Shown here one piece after another: positions 1-9,700 of a DNA stretch of 17,005 nt (its first letter is position 1; each line of letters starts with the position of its first letter). Made by a program: the position numbers and the translations under genes. Below the pieces are notes generated by a model. The model saw only the letters and a list, made by a program, of their open reading frames with translations. It did not search any database and was not told the DNA's origin. The DNA comes from Allomyces macrogynus ATCC 38327 (Eukaryota; Blastocladiomycota; Blastocladiomycetes; Blastocladiales; Blastocladiaceae), in the NCBI GenBank assembly GCA_000151295.1, contig GG745328.1, positions 711,865 to 728,869 of the forward strand, in the 5' to 3' direction.

Positions 1-587
1 AGTTCGCTAGACTGGACTAACGACTTGTTTCATTTTCGGTCATCCCCTGAGCCAATTTAACCGCGAGGCATCCGCGACTGCTCGAACCGATGCCCATACT
101 ACTTTTTTTTCTTTTCGTTCAAAAGCATACCTGGGCATCTCCCTCCATTGCTTACAAGGTATGTCACTTCCCGTCATTCCGATCAACTATCGTACAGTCT
201 ATCTGTTATGGTTCGGCTTCGCCCCTGCCGACTAAGCCCCAACTACCTTCTTTCCGCATAAATATCTGCAACACCCCACCCCATCCCACGCATCTTCTCT
301 GTCTACACCTAACACCCCACCCACCGCCCCCCTACCCCACTACACAGCCAGCAGCACAGCAGACCAGAGACAGTACCACACTATCACAACCCGCGCTCCT
401 CTGTTCTTTGCTCCCTACTTCCCAAACAAGTGACGTTCAACTTCCAGTCACGCTAGTTCTCGAGTGACCGCTGACATCAATCTCGCGGGCGCTCGCATCA
501 TCGCCCAATCATCCACCATGCCACTCGCCGTGAACCGTGCGATCCTCGAGTACAGCCCGGTACTCCTTCGTTCTGCTCGCACAGCGT
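1..587. other. Non-coding CT-rich flank, 3' side of the coiled-coil gene
   Basis: No convincing gene is visible. The plus strand is pyrimidine-rich, with long C/A/T runs around 270-350, and lacks the strong GC3 bias of the neighbouring genes. The stretch lies just downstream of the minus-strand coiled-coil gene, so part of it is probably that gene's 3' untranslated region. An AT-rich patch at about 257-268 could serve as a 3'-end signal when read on the minus strand, but this is weak. A 125-codon open frame at 90-467 has the composition of chance coding: Pro/Thr/Ser-rich with no domain. Confidence 0.6.
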
Positions 588-1502
588 CTACATGGCCGCC
601 AGCAACTCGTCGACCTGCGCGCGCAACCCCGCCGCCTCGTGCGCATTCTCGGTCGCGACCGACTCGGCTTCCGCGGCCGCGGCAGCGAGCGCCGTGACGT
701 GCGCTTCGAGTTTGGCCACGCGCGGGTCCGGCACCGGCGGGAGCGTCTGACACCCGCGATCGACCGTGTGCGGCGGGACCGCCACATTCGTCGGTGGGAC
801 GGCGGGGGCGGACAGGGACCGGCGGCCCGCGAGTAACGGGGATCGCATTCCGCCGCCGCTGCTTGGCGCCGGCGGTCCGGGACCAGGCAGAGCCGCGAGC
901 AGTTTCGCGTGCCGGTCGCGCAGAACCGCAAGTTCATGGTCCAAAGCGGCGCGTTCCTCGGCGGCCACTCGTTCGTGCGATGCGAGTTTGGCGGCGAGCG
1001 CGCGTGCAGTGCGCCGGTGCGCGCGCGCTGCGGCTTCGGCGTCGGCGAGTTTCGTGTGCAGCGAGTCGGCGAGGACCGACAGGTGCCGCACGGCGTCGTC
1101 GCGGTCTTGCAGGGTGCGGGCCAGGTGCGCGTTGCCGCGGACCAGAGCGTCGACGTCGGTCATATTGGCGTCGGCGGGATCGGCGGTTGGTGTGGGTGCT
1201 GGGTTGTCGTTGCCGTCCGAGTCGTGGTCGTCGTGCGCGTGGAGGGACAGCAGTGCCGACCGGCGCCGCAAAGATGGCGGGCGCGGCGAGGATAAGCGGG
1301 CGGGCAGGACGGCGGAAGCGTGCGCGGCCGCAGAGATCATGGTGTCGTCGGTGTTGACGGGCGAGGGCAGGGTCGTTGGCGGAGCGGACAGGGTGGCGCC
1401 ATGGAGAGGGGGCGCTGGGCGCGACACGAGAGGACGGCGTTGGTGGGCGGTGGCGACTGCGGCAGCGAGGAGATCAGCGGTCGGTGCCGCAGCAGCGGTC
1501 AT
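588..1502 (-). CDS. Unnamed coiled-coil protein, 304 aa
   Basis: A single uninterrupted frame of 304 codons with strong GC3 bias. I do not recognise a named family. Residues 1-110 are Ala/Pro/Ser-rich and look disordered, with an acidic HDDHDSDGND patch near 90-99. Residues about 114-205 are heptad-rich (Leu/Ala at a/d positions with Arg/Asp/Glu between) and should form a coiled coil. A Pro/Ser/Gly linker at 206-260 contains DRGCQT, a short motif that recurs in many coiled-coil proteins. A second coiled coil runs from 261 to the end. The protein stops inside this helix at a TAG at 588-590. The bases ATGTAG there include a possible GT donor, so a further spliced exon downstream cannot be excluded. 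The first ATG is used as the start; Met55 is an alternative. A structural or scaffold role is inference only. Confidence 0.7.
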   Translation of the reverse strand: MTAAAAPTADLLAAAVATAHQRRPLVSRPAPPLHGATLSAPPTTLPSPVNTDDTMISAAAHASAVLPARLSSPRPPSLRRRSALLSLHAHDDHDSDGNDNPAPTPTADPADANMTDVDALVRGNAHLARTLQDRDDAVRHLSVLADSLHTKLADAEAAARAHRRTARALAAKLASHERVAAEERAALDHELAVLRDRHAKLLAALPGPGPPAPSSGGGMRSPLLAGRRSLSAPAVPPTNVAVPPHTVDRGCQTLPPVPDPRVAKLEAHVTALAAAAAEAESVATENAHEAAGLRAQVDELLAAM

Positions 1503-2413
1503 GGAAGGCCGGTCCGGATGGCGGTGGTGCCGACAGGTTGGTGCGCGTGGTGGAGAACACCACGTCGGCGGTGCGGTTGGGCACGAGCGGTTGCCGTGCC
1601 GCTCGGCTCGCTGGCCGCTGGTCGCGTGGGACGCGATGATGCCACTTGGCGGCGCAGGTCATGCCCGAGTCGCGTGTCCCACGTGCGATGCATCCGCGGA
1701 CAGATCGGTCGCGTTCGCGCGTTCCGAGGCCACGTCACCTCGTCGATCACTCCCCGGGGCCGCGTCCGCGTCGGCCGCGGTCGGTCGACGGGCCGGGCGC
1801 GCGGCGACGATGCCCTCGGTGCCTGCGCGCGCATCCACCACGACCTCCGTGTGTGCAGTGATTGAGTGTGCATGCGTCCTGCTCGGTGTTTCTCGTGACC
1901 CCCATCCCCACCCCCCATCCCCCCCCATCCCCAATTAGTCCCGGACGTGCCGTCATTTTTTTCGTGTGGGTGAGGCGCGGGTGGACGCCCGTCCCAGACC
2001 GCATATTTGGGCCATCCTGTCTCATACGTTAATACACGCCGTGAAGCGAGAAGCACGGGAAGCGCATGCCCACGCTCGGCGCCGGCGCGAGCGGTGCGCC
2101 TTGTTGGGCCACCATGCATTTCTCGTCTCGCATCCACCACCACCGGCTGACAGCACCATCCCGCTCCATGCATATGCGCACCCTGGCGGCGGCCTTGCAC
2201 GCCCCTCAACGGCGAGCCACCGCGCATTGCTGGCCTGGCTCTCGCATCCACCACGGACGTCGTCCTGTCCGTCGTCCTTCTTTCCCCCGCACGCGCCGCG
2301 CTCTCTCTTCATAAACCACGCCCCCGCACCCCCACGCACGGCCTCACCGCGCTCTCTCTTGGGCAACCCCACCACCACCACGACCTGACGACCCCGTGTG
2401 CCCGCACCACGCC
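1503..2413. promoter_or_regulatory. Divergent intergenic region between the two unnamed genes
   Basis: These 911 bases separate the start codons of a minus-strand gene (ATG at 1502) and a plus-strand gene (ATG at 2414), so they must hold both promoters. I see no convincing internal gene: the open frames on both strands are Arg/Pro/His-rich and typical of GC-rich non-coding DNA. A C-rich tract lies at 1899-1932. The plus-strand leader has CT-rich stretches, and CATAAA near 2309-2314 is the only TATA-like element about 100 bases upstream of the plus-strand start. These assignments are weak. Confidence 0.45.
1899..1932 (-). other. G-quadruplex-type motif (C-rich on plus strand)
   Basis: The plus strand has five runs of four to eight C separated by AT or A only. 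Read on the minus strand this is five G-runs with 1-2 nt loops, which exceeds the usual G3+N1-7 quadruplex rule. It lies in the divergent promoter region, about 400 bases upstream of the coiled-coil gene and about 480 upstream of the plus-strand gene. Folding and any regulatory effect are inference. Confidence 0.6.
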
Positions 2414-4938
2414 ATGCCGCACACGTCGCACCTGGCCCCGCTCGCGGCTGCTGCCGCCGTGCCACGGCCCGCTGCCGCGTCCGCCGCAACGGCCGCTGGC
2501 GCCATGACCAACTCGGTCGCTGCGCCCGCAACGCGCACCACCTCGCGCCGACTCGTCTCCACGCTCAAGTCGCGCCTGGCCGCGTCGCTGCTCGTCCCGT
2601 GCCGCCGCCCGACCAGCACCATCAAGATCAATTCCTCGCGCGCCGTGCGGCCCGCGACCTCGTCTGCTTACCTGACCGCGGGCCCGGCCGCGCTCCCACC
2701 ACCGCCGCCGCCCCCATCGGTGCAGGCACAGGAGCGTGTCAGCAGCCTCGCCGCGCCCGCCATCACGGTTCCCGCAGGCAACGATGCGGTGCGGTGGACG
2801 TGGCCGACGGCGGTGCTTGCGGATCGGGCCGACGTGGTGGATGGTTCGGCCGAAGGCAATCACGCCAACAACAACGGCACGGTGTATGCGCACGCGCTGC
2901 GCACTTCATCGAGCGCGCCGTGCGCGGAAGACTGCGCGTCAACAATTGGACCTTCTGTCGCGCCGCCTCCGCCACACCGCTCGCGCGCGTCACCATCGGC
3001 CACCGCGCCTGCCATCGCGCACCACTGGCCGCTGCCATCGTCGATGCTGCACCCGCCGCCGCCGCCACCCCCACAGCCGGATCACGACCCGATCCCAAGT
3101 CTCCTCCTCGTCTCGCCGCGCCAGCTGCGCTCGCTCGACTCGGCCCTGCGCGCCGAGGTCGAGCAGCTCGTCGTGCCGCTGACCGCCACCGCACCCGCCC
3201 TCGCCAGCGACGATGCACCCGCACCGGCACACGGCATGGCGACAACGCGTCGGCATCCGCGGTTCGAGCGCATCCACGCCGACGACCGCGCCGACCCAGA
3301 GGCCCTTGCCGACCGGCTCGCCCTGCTCTGGGCCAAGTTCACGTCCGACATGTTGCTGCGCAACTACACGGCTTCGCCCAATGCGCTCGTCGTGAGCCTC
3401 TACTCGCTCGCGATGTCGGCGACACGGACCTCGACAACACGGGCGCCTCGGACTCGGCCTTTTTCGACGCTGATTCGGGCCACCACCTCGACATCCACGA
3501 CGACGAGGCGGCGAACCCCGCGGCATCGCTGCGTCCGCGCACCAGCGACTCGATCCGGTCCAAGGCAGCCGTGCAGCAGAACGCGCCGTGGTCGACGGGC
3601 GCGTCGACGCGACAGACAACGTCGCGGCACTCGGCAGCCGCGTCGCTGCACTCGCTCATGTGCCACTCGACCGTCCCGGCCGAATTGTTGGGGGCTGACC
3701 CGTCGGTCGCCTCGATCCCGCCGCTCTTGTCGGCACAGTACCTGCTCACGCACCACGTTGCGCGCGTGTGCACGGCGCTGTTTGCAAAGCTGCAGCACGT
3801 GCCGCATCTCGCCCTCCTGCGCGCTCTCGTCGCTCGTCCGCGCGACGCTATGCCATGCCTGCTGCTGTACCCGCCGCGTGCCGGAATCGACGACGTGGCC
3901 GCCGATGCGGCGGCCCTGGCCTCGCCCAACCCAACGCGGCCCGTCGCGCGCCTCGCGCAGAGTCCAATCGAACGACTCGCCGTCCTCCTGCGTGCCGAAA
4001 TCGCGTCCAGCGTCGCCCATCTGCGGCGCGTTCTCGCGCGGTCCGGACTGGCCTTGCCTGCAGACCAGACGCTGCACGACGTGATGGTGCGGTCGGTCCG
4101 GCTATTCGTATACGTGCGCTGTGCCGACCCGTCCGTCCGCTGGCAAATGTCCCCACGCGACTCCGAAATCGAGCCGGCGTCCATGGCCGCTGTGCACGAC
4201 GGGACCGCACGCGCCGACCACGTCGTCTCGTTCTCGGTCTACCCCGGGCTCGTGCGCGACGTCGAGTCTCACGAGTTTGGCGCAGAGGACGACGACGAGG
4301 GTCACTCGGAAATGACGGCGCCCGCCGTCGCGTCGGCCAACGTGCCGCTGCCTCAGGCTGCGCAGCCGCCGGCGGTGCTCGTCAAGGAGCGCGTGTTCAC
4401 GGTGCCCGTGCGCGACTGGAGCACCAACGCCCGCGCATCGCTCCAGCCGCTCGCTATCTCCCCGCCGCCGTCGTACCCGCGGGCCGCGACTTACCCACGT
4501 GCGGCTACGCCGCGGTGGCTGTCCCCCGCGACCGAGCCCGTGGACCTGCTCATTATGCCGCCGTCGCCGCCGGCCTCGTCGGCACTCCTCTCGTCCACAT
4601 CCACATCCATTACCTCCCTCTCTTCAACCTCGACGTACGAGTCCCCCGCCCCCGCGCCGGTGATCCAGCGCCCGCTTGTCCGGCGCCACTCGGTCGCGGC
4701 GGCCGAACTCGCGCAGTTTTTGGACTTGCACGCGTCGCCTGAACCGGAACCGGCCGACCTGGTGGTGCCGCCGCACGTGCGCAAGCACCGCAGTGCGGAC
4801 GCGGTCCTGGTCGCCTCGGGGCCGCGGCCGGTCACGGACAGGCCGGAGCGCAAGATGACGACGACGCCGGATGGGTTGCGCATGTTGCGCATGTTCTTGG
4901 CGAATGCGCCGGCCATGCCGGCGGTGAGTGCCGAGTAG
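2414..4938 (+). CDS. Unnamed ~840-aa low-complexity protein with an apparent frameshift
   Basis: GC3-rich coding signal runs continuously across 2414-4935 but changes frame. From ATG 2414 to about 3412 the frame encodes about 333 residues: an Ala/Thr/Arg-rich N-terminus, two polyproline runs, then a more ordered part ending LLRNYTASPNALVVSLYSLA. From about 3412 the adjacent frame is coding (DVGDTDLDNTG onwards) for about 508 residues to the TAG. This half has a Leu-rich ordered region around 3690-4130, an acidic EDDDEG patch near 4285, tandem YPRAAT repeats at 4474-4509, a Ser/Thr stretch near 4590-4650, and basophilic-kinase-like RRHS and KHRS sites near the end. A one-base deletion at about 3412 explains the switch. 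A phase-correct GT-AG intron at 3392-3507 (GTGAGC...CGACGAG, CTGAT inside) is the alternative. I recognise no family. Start chosen as the first ATG in frame. Confidence 0.65.
3392..3507 (+). other. Alternative intron spanning the frame change
   Basis: A GTGAGC donor at 3392 (phase 0, after GCG CTC GTC) and an AG ending at 3507 would join the two reading frames of the flanking gene, with CTGAT at about 3469-3474 as a branch site. The objection is that most of this segment keeps clean GC3-rich codons in the downstream frame (GAT GTC GGC GAC ACG GAC...), which introns in this window do not do. A sequencing or real indel near 3412 is therefore slightly favoured. Confidence 0.35.
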
Positions 4939-5834
4939 GGCTAGAGCGCTCTTTATTTTTGTATACAGTTTTCCGACCTGGTTACCCCACGAACCGGCCG
5001 CCATGTAGATACCTTGCGCAACAGCGTTGCCGCTGTTGACGGCGGCTTCGTCTGTCGCTGCCTCCTCTCATCTGTCGTGCCATTTGCTTACCTTTTTTGT
5101 TCCCTCGATCCGTGCCTCAGTTTGTTGTTTTTTAATATATTATACTTACTTTTTGATAATTTTTCGTACGTCTTCATTTATCTATATTAGGTATTGGCGC
5201 CGGCGTCGTGCCGTGCGTGTTCGCCCGCTTTCATTGAGCGTATTTGTGAGGGAGTGTCGTTTGCACTGTTGGTGTGGCAGGTCAGGCTGACTCTCACTTG
5301 CCTCGACACGACTTAGATTATGGCACAGAGCAGCACACTTTGCTCGCTCCCTCGTGACCCATCCAACTTCTCATCATTGAAAAAGAGTCAAGAACGCACG
5401 AAAGGGGAGATCGTATTGTCAGCTTGATTTGAACATGACAATCAGTCGGTTGCTCAACCAGAGCCTCAAACTTGGATTCAGGTTCGGTCACCTTGTAGTC
5501 TCAGTCTCGTCCCGACTCCAACCGTTCAAATACCGACTGTTCTGCAGCCACTCCCGACGACACACTTTGGCACTGCTGCATGCTTGTCCTCAACCAACTG
5601 ATCGCACTCGGCCCGTCTACTGCCCCCTTGGATCTGGCATGATCAGACTTGGTCCGTGCGGCGTGCTTCGTCCCCCTGGGTTGAGCTCAGTTGAGGAGTG
5701 CAAATCGAGTAGAAATTGACCGGTTTTGATGAAAAACACCTGACTGGTACCAAAAGATAAAGGAAAACACTTGTTCATGTTGTCAAATGCATGGATATTA
5801 CTTGTTCTCCTCACCTGGGAGGAGCATTCAGTGA

Positions 5835-6119
5835 AACAAACGTGATGAAGGGCAACAATACAAACCAGACTTATCAAATAGAAGCATCAAAATACAAGGT
5901 GCAATCGAAGTCGCCGCGAGCATCGGAAAAAGGTAGATGAAAGACAGCAATCGGGAACAAGAGGTGGTCACGACACTTGGACAGCGGGTCATTGCGATGA
6001 AGCAACTAGGCATCCTCGAAAATAAAGGGGAAGAGCGCTTGATCGCCAGCTTGCGAAGATTTTTCAATGCTAATATAACTGTTGCTCTCGACGGAAACCC
6101 GGACCTCTTTCCCTCCTGA
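5835..6119 (+). pseudogene. Protein-like relic with an internal stop
   Basis: One plus-strand frame reads 33 codons, an in-frame TAG at 5934-5936, then 60 more codons to TGA. Its composition looks protein-like rather than random: an amphipathic segment rich in Glu, Lys, Ile and Leu (for example EVVTTLGQRVIAMKQLGI and EERLIASLRRFF). Codons are not GC3-biased (CAA, GAA, AAT, ATT), unlike all neighbouring genes. The frame is bounded by a TGA at 5832. No family is recognised. It may be a decayed gene, a fragment of an element, or chance; the internal stop and missing context argue against a working gene unless splicing removes the stop. Confidence 0.3.
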
Positions 6120-6180
6120 GTAGGGATTGGAGAAGTTCAGATGAGCAACGACGTCGCCTTTTTATCCTCATGAACCACTG

Positions 6181-6690
6181 TCACGGTGCCCCTCCAATAC
6201 TGCCACAAGCAGCGTTCGCTTCATTAGTGTGCAGGACGCCGCCTTTCCAGCCTGGAGGAAGCCATCTCTTACCGTCCTTGTTGTGCCCAAAGGCAGTTTC
6301 ACCAAAATGGCTTCCACAACCATCGTAGCGCGGACAATACTTGGACTCGTTTTCAATGACCACACGAGGACGTGCGGTTTACATCACGCCAGTCACGGAA
6401 ATTGGCAACCATATCCTCGACTTCAAGCGACCATTTGGAACAGACCATGCACGCTCCACAATCGCGTATGTCACAATAGTGCTTAGAGAGACCTTCGATG
6501 CCTTCATGGGCGTCCTTGTACGAGCACGAGTTACCGGTTGCGCATCTTCTGGTACATTCTTGGCGGGCATCTTCCATATGGTGGATGAATCGATGATCAT
6601 TACCATGCTTGTCGACGCGGGCAAGATGACACTTCTTCCCACATGTCAGAGTTGGAATGTAATCACAGAAGGGGGGGGGGGGGGGGGACC
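6181..6690 (-). pseudogene. Decayed Cys/His-rich (zinc-finger-like) coding remnant
   Basis: On the minus strand, from the C-tract at about 6687 down to 6356, one frame encodes a dense Cys/His pattern: TCGKKCH, ECTRRC, SCSY, HYCDIRDCGACMVC and SSCGH, then a TGA. The adjacent frame continues the style down to 6181 with KYCPRYDGCGSHFG, PPGWKGG and AACGS before its own stop. The CxxxC, CxxC and nearby His spacings resemble metal-binding folds. Codons lack the local GC3 bias. There is no good start, since the frame runs into the 17-base homopolymer, and the halves need a frameshift or a very short intron (GTAAAC...ACGAG, 39 nt) to join. It is most simply a fragment of a larger Cys-rich gene of different base composition. 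The family is not identified. Confidence 0.4.
6671..6687 (+). repeat. 17-base poly-G tract
   Basis: Seventeen consecutive G on the plus strand, about 60 bases beyond the stop of the SPAG17-like gene and at the upstream edge of the Cys-rich remnant. Such runs slip during replication and are error-prone in sequencing, so the length and the reading frame across the tract are uncertain. Confidence 0.9.
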
Positions 6691-6747
6691 GTGTCGTGAA
6701 CTCGACGAAATGTAATATATTAGTTCAGTGCAACCTCGTCCTTCACA

Positions 6748-9700
6748 TCACACGTCGTCAGTCCCTCGCCCTCGCCCTTGCCGCCCGGCCCCACCGCGTC
6801 CCGGCCGCCGATCCTTCATCGCCGGCGCGCGCACAACCAGCGCTTCGAATACGAGTGCGCGTGACTGCTGGGTCGCCGACGCGTCCCTGGTCTTAGCATC
6901 GAGCCGCAACCGCGACGCGCGGTTAACCCGTGGTACGAGTGCCGGTGGCGCCGTAAACGGGTTGGTTGCATCTGCATTCATCGACGAATCAGCGCTCCCC
7001 GGCTCCTCGGGTGGGAGAGCAGCGGCGGCCAAAATATCCTCGGCCGGGTCAACGCGCGGGCCGCGCGCATAAATGGGCAGCTCAGGCTTGCTCTTGGGTG
7101 CTGAAGGTGCGCGTTCATGGTCCTCGGCAAGTGCTGCGAGCGCTTGGCGCCCTTCATCGCTTTCAAAGTACGGCACAAGCGTGGCACGGATCCCGCGAAG
7201 AACGTCGTCGAGGTGCACGGTGATTTGTGCCGGCGGTGGGCGAATCGCGGGCGCGCGAGTCAGGATTCGTCGGATGGCGGCCAGGTCGGCATTGGCAAAT
7301 AAGTTCCCGGCACCGCGTGGACCCGCCGACGCGACCTCGGCACGCATCGGCTCGGCGGGAGCAGGGACTGGTGGACGGGGTGCTTGAATGAGTCGCACGC
7401 GATCGCTCATCGAAAAGTAGCGCTGCAGAATATCGGTTTCGGTCATGGACGTGAGCGGCGCCTTGTCGGTGGTTGCCGCGACCGCGTCTGGCGTGTCGTC
7501 GCCGTTGATGGCGATCCGTGGACCCGATTCGGGCTCAACAACGACGACCCGCGGCGACGCCGGACGGTCCTGTTTGCCGGCGTACACTTCGCGCCAGGCG
7601 CGTTTGATGGAGTCGCGAATCGAGGGCGCGATGCGCGGATACCGGTAGAATCGGTGATGCGCGACGTGGTGCGCGTCGCGGTCCGACACCATGGCCGTCA
7701 CGTAAACGACCGGCGACGACTCGCTGCCCGGAACAGGCTCCTCAGCAATGCGCACGTCCACGTCTTGCTGCTGCGTCAGCGCCAGGAGCCGCAACTGCAT
7801 TGTTGCGTCGGTCAGGAATCGGGTGTGGGTGCCGGAACGGTGCAGGGCAAACAAGGACGGCGTCGCGACTTGAGCGTCAAGTGGGGAGCGCAGCAGCGTT
7901 TCCGTGACTTGGCCGGGGGGAATCGTGTCGGGGATCTGCGGCGAATCGGTGCGTGGTGCACGACGAGTAATGTGGCCCGTCTTCAAATCAAGGACGTGGC
8001 CGTCGGCGACCACAGACGTGAACTGGTCTTGCGTCACAATCTGCGATCTGTTGACCTGTCGGGAGCGGGCAGTGGAGATGAAAGTGAGGAATTGAGTACC
8101 GCAGACGAAAAGCAAAAGCGCAGGGCGCACCATTGTCACTTCGAGCTCGTTTGCAGCCCACTTGACGACCGTGCCAGCGCGGTCCACAAACACCCACCCG
8201 TCCTTCGTACCGCCCAGCTGCAGCTCTCCCACTTCAGGAATATGCGCGTGAATCAGCCCGGTGCTCGCCACGCACCGAATGACCGTGCCGTCGCGGTGCT
8301 GGACTGTACTCGTCCCGTCGCGCTCCACGACACAAGACACGCCGTCGGTTCGCCGCCACATGGACCGGTGACGCCGTGGATCCGACTCGCGGCACACAGG
8401 CAACGGCGCGGCCGCTGGCGTCACTGTGCCGTCGACACCAACCCACGCCCACTCACCTGTTGCCGCATCGCGCGTCCCAACTGTGCCCGTGCGGCCCAAG
8501 TACATGGTCGTGCCATCGGCCGCGTGCACGACATGGTCGCCTGCGGGTGTGACCCGGCGCCATCCGCGGTTGCCCGGGAACCGGAAGCAGACGCGGCCGT
8601 GGGCGTCGGCGGTGCACATCGTCCCGGTGCTCGTCGAGTACATGAACCCGGGCGGCGTCACGCCGTCGGCCGAGGCCGCAAGCAGTGTCAGGCACCCGCC
8701 GTGGTGCAGAGTCGCGACGAACTGGCCCGGCGCTTGAAGTCGGCAGTACGCCGTGGGCGTGACGAGCAAGTGCTCCTTGCAAACGGTCGGGTGGTCGCGC
8801 GACGCGTAGACAATGGAAGTCGTTTTGTGCGCTTCGGGGAGGTCGACACGCACCCGCTGCGCGAGCTGTCGCGGGACGCTGTCGTAGACGTAACCCGCCG
8901 CGGGCGGCAATGCGTTGCGCGACTTGAGGTGGCACCATTCGCCAAAACCGTACTTGCGCGGCGGCGACCATTGCGTGCGGCCGTCGTGCTGGCGGGTCGG
9001 CGCAACGGTCACGAGAAGCTTGCCGTCGGGTCGGGCTTGCACGGCAGTCAAGGCAGCGGCGGTGTCGCGAAGAGCAACATCAATGGCCTGGACGCGACCG
9101 ACCTTCAATCAGTGGCCAATCGCGAAGCGGGAATGAACAGAAATCACGAACCTGGATCGCTGGCAATGGCTCGAGCACCTCGACCCACACTGCATCGTCG
9201 AGCTGCTGCCCCGTCAGCGTCTCGAAATGTACCAGATCAAGGTAGTGGCTCGCGAGTTGCTGGTTGAGCCCGGTCGCGCGCGCAAACTGCGTCTTCTTCC
9301 ACTCGTCGCCCTTGTTGTTGAGTGGACACGCCTTGATAATCGCCTCGGTCCGCGCTTTGACCTGCATCGGAGGTTTTTCGCTGTTCCGGGAAAATAAACA
9401 GAGTGAGTTCTTGAACCTGGGCCGCGCAAATGCAAGGAAAGATAGCAAAGGACGCACAGTTGGAAAACCCGCGGCGCATTCGCTCCACCACTGGTTTCGG
9501 CTGCTGACTGGCGGGGAGGTGAGGGGGCCACGTACTTGAGCAGGTCCAGCACAACGGCGCGCTCGTCCGACGATTCTGACCCCGGCGCGCTCCCGGCCTC
9601 GACACTGGGCCCGGGCAGCGTGATGACACGCTGTTGCGCGTAATAGGCCGCGTACTCGTGCCGCTCCGCCAAAATGCGGTACCACGACTGCGCTAGCGTA

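Larger units (their letters stand above)
4939..6747. other. Convergent spacer with lower GC and decayed gene fragments
   Basis: This 1.8-kb stretch lies between the 3' ends of a plus-strand and a minus-strand gene. From about 5080 it is clearly more AT-rich than any gene here, with TA-rich runs near 5128-5190 and 6715-6725. It contains no intact gene with the local GC3 bias. Just after the upstream stop, the T-rich TTTATTTTTGTATAC (about 4951-4965) is a plausible 3'-end region for the plus-strand gene. The TAATATATTA-like bases around 6713-6724 may do the same for the minus-strand gene. Protein-like but broken stretches at 5835-6119 and 6181-6690 are listed separately. Confidence 0.55.

Noticed and set aside
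90..467. 125-codon Pro/Thr/Ser-rich open frame with a hydrophobic start resembling a signal peptide
   Set aside because: The T-run that gives the hydrophobic start and the C/A/T-rich remainder are low complexity, and the strand context suggests it is antisense to a 3' untranslated region.
766..1938. 390-codon plus-strand open frame opposite the coiled-coil gene
   Set aside because: Its composition (Arg/Ala/Ser/Cys) is the mirror of the minus-strand coiled-coil codons, and it runs on into intergenic DNA with no domain.
5027..5290. Hydrophobic 87-codon open frame that could suggest a small membrane protein
   Set aside because: The hydrophobic residues come from T-rich AT-rich spacer DNA (Phe, Ile, Tyr codons), with no conserved pattern or codon bias.
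7384..9267. 627-codon open frame on the plus strand opposite the SPAG17-like gene
   Set aside because: It is an antisense shadow of a GC-rich exon: Arg/His/Val-rich, no domains, and the opposite strand has phase-consistent exons and family features.
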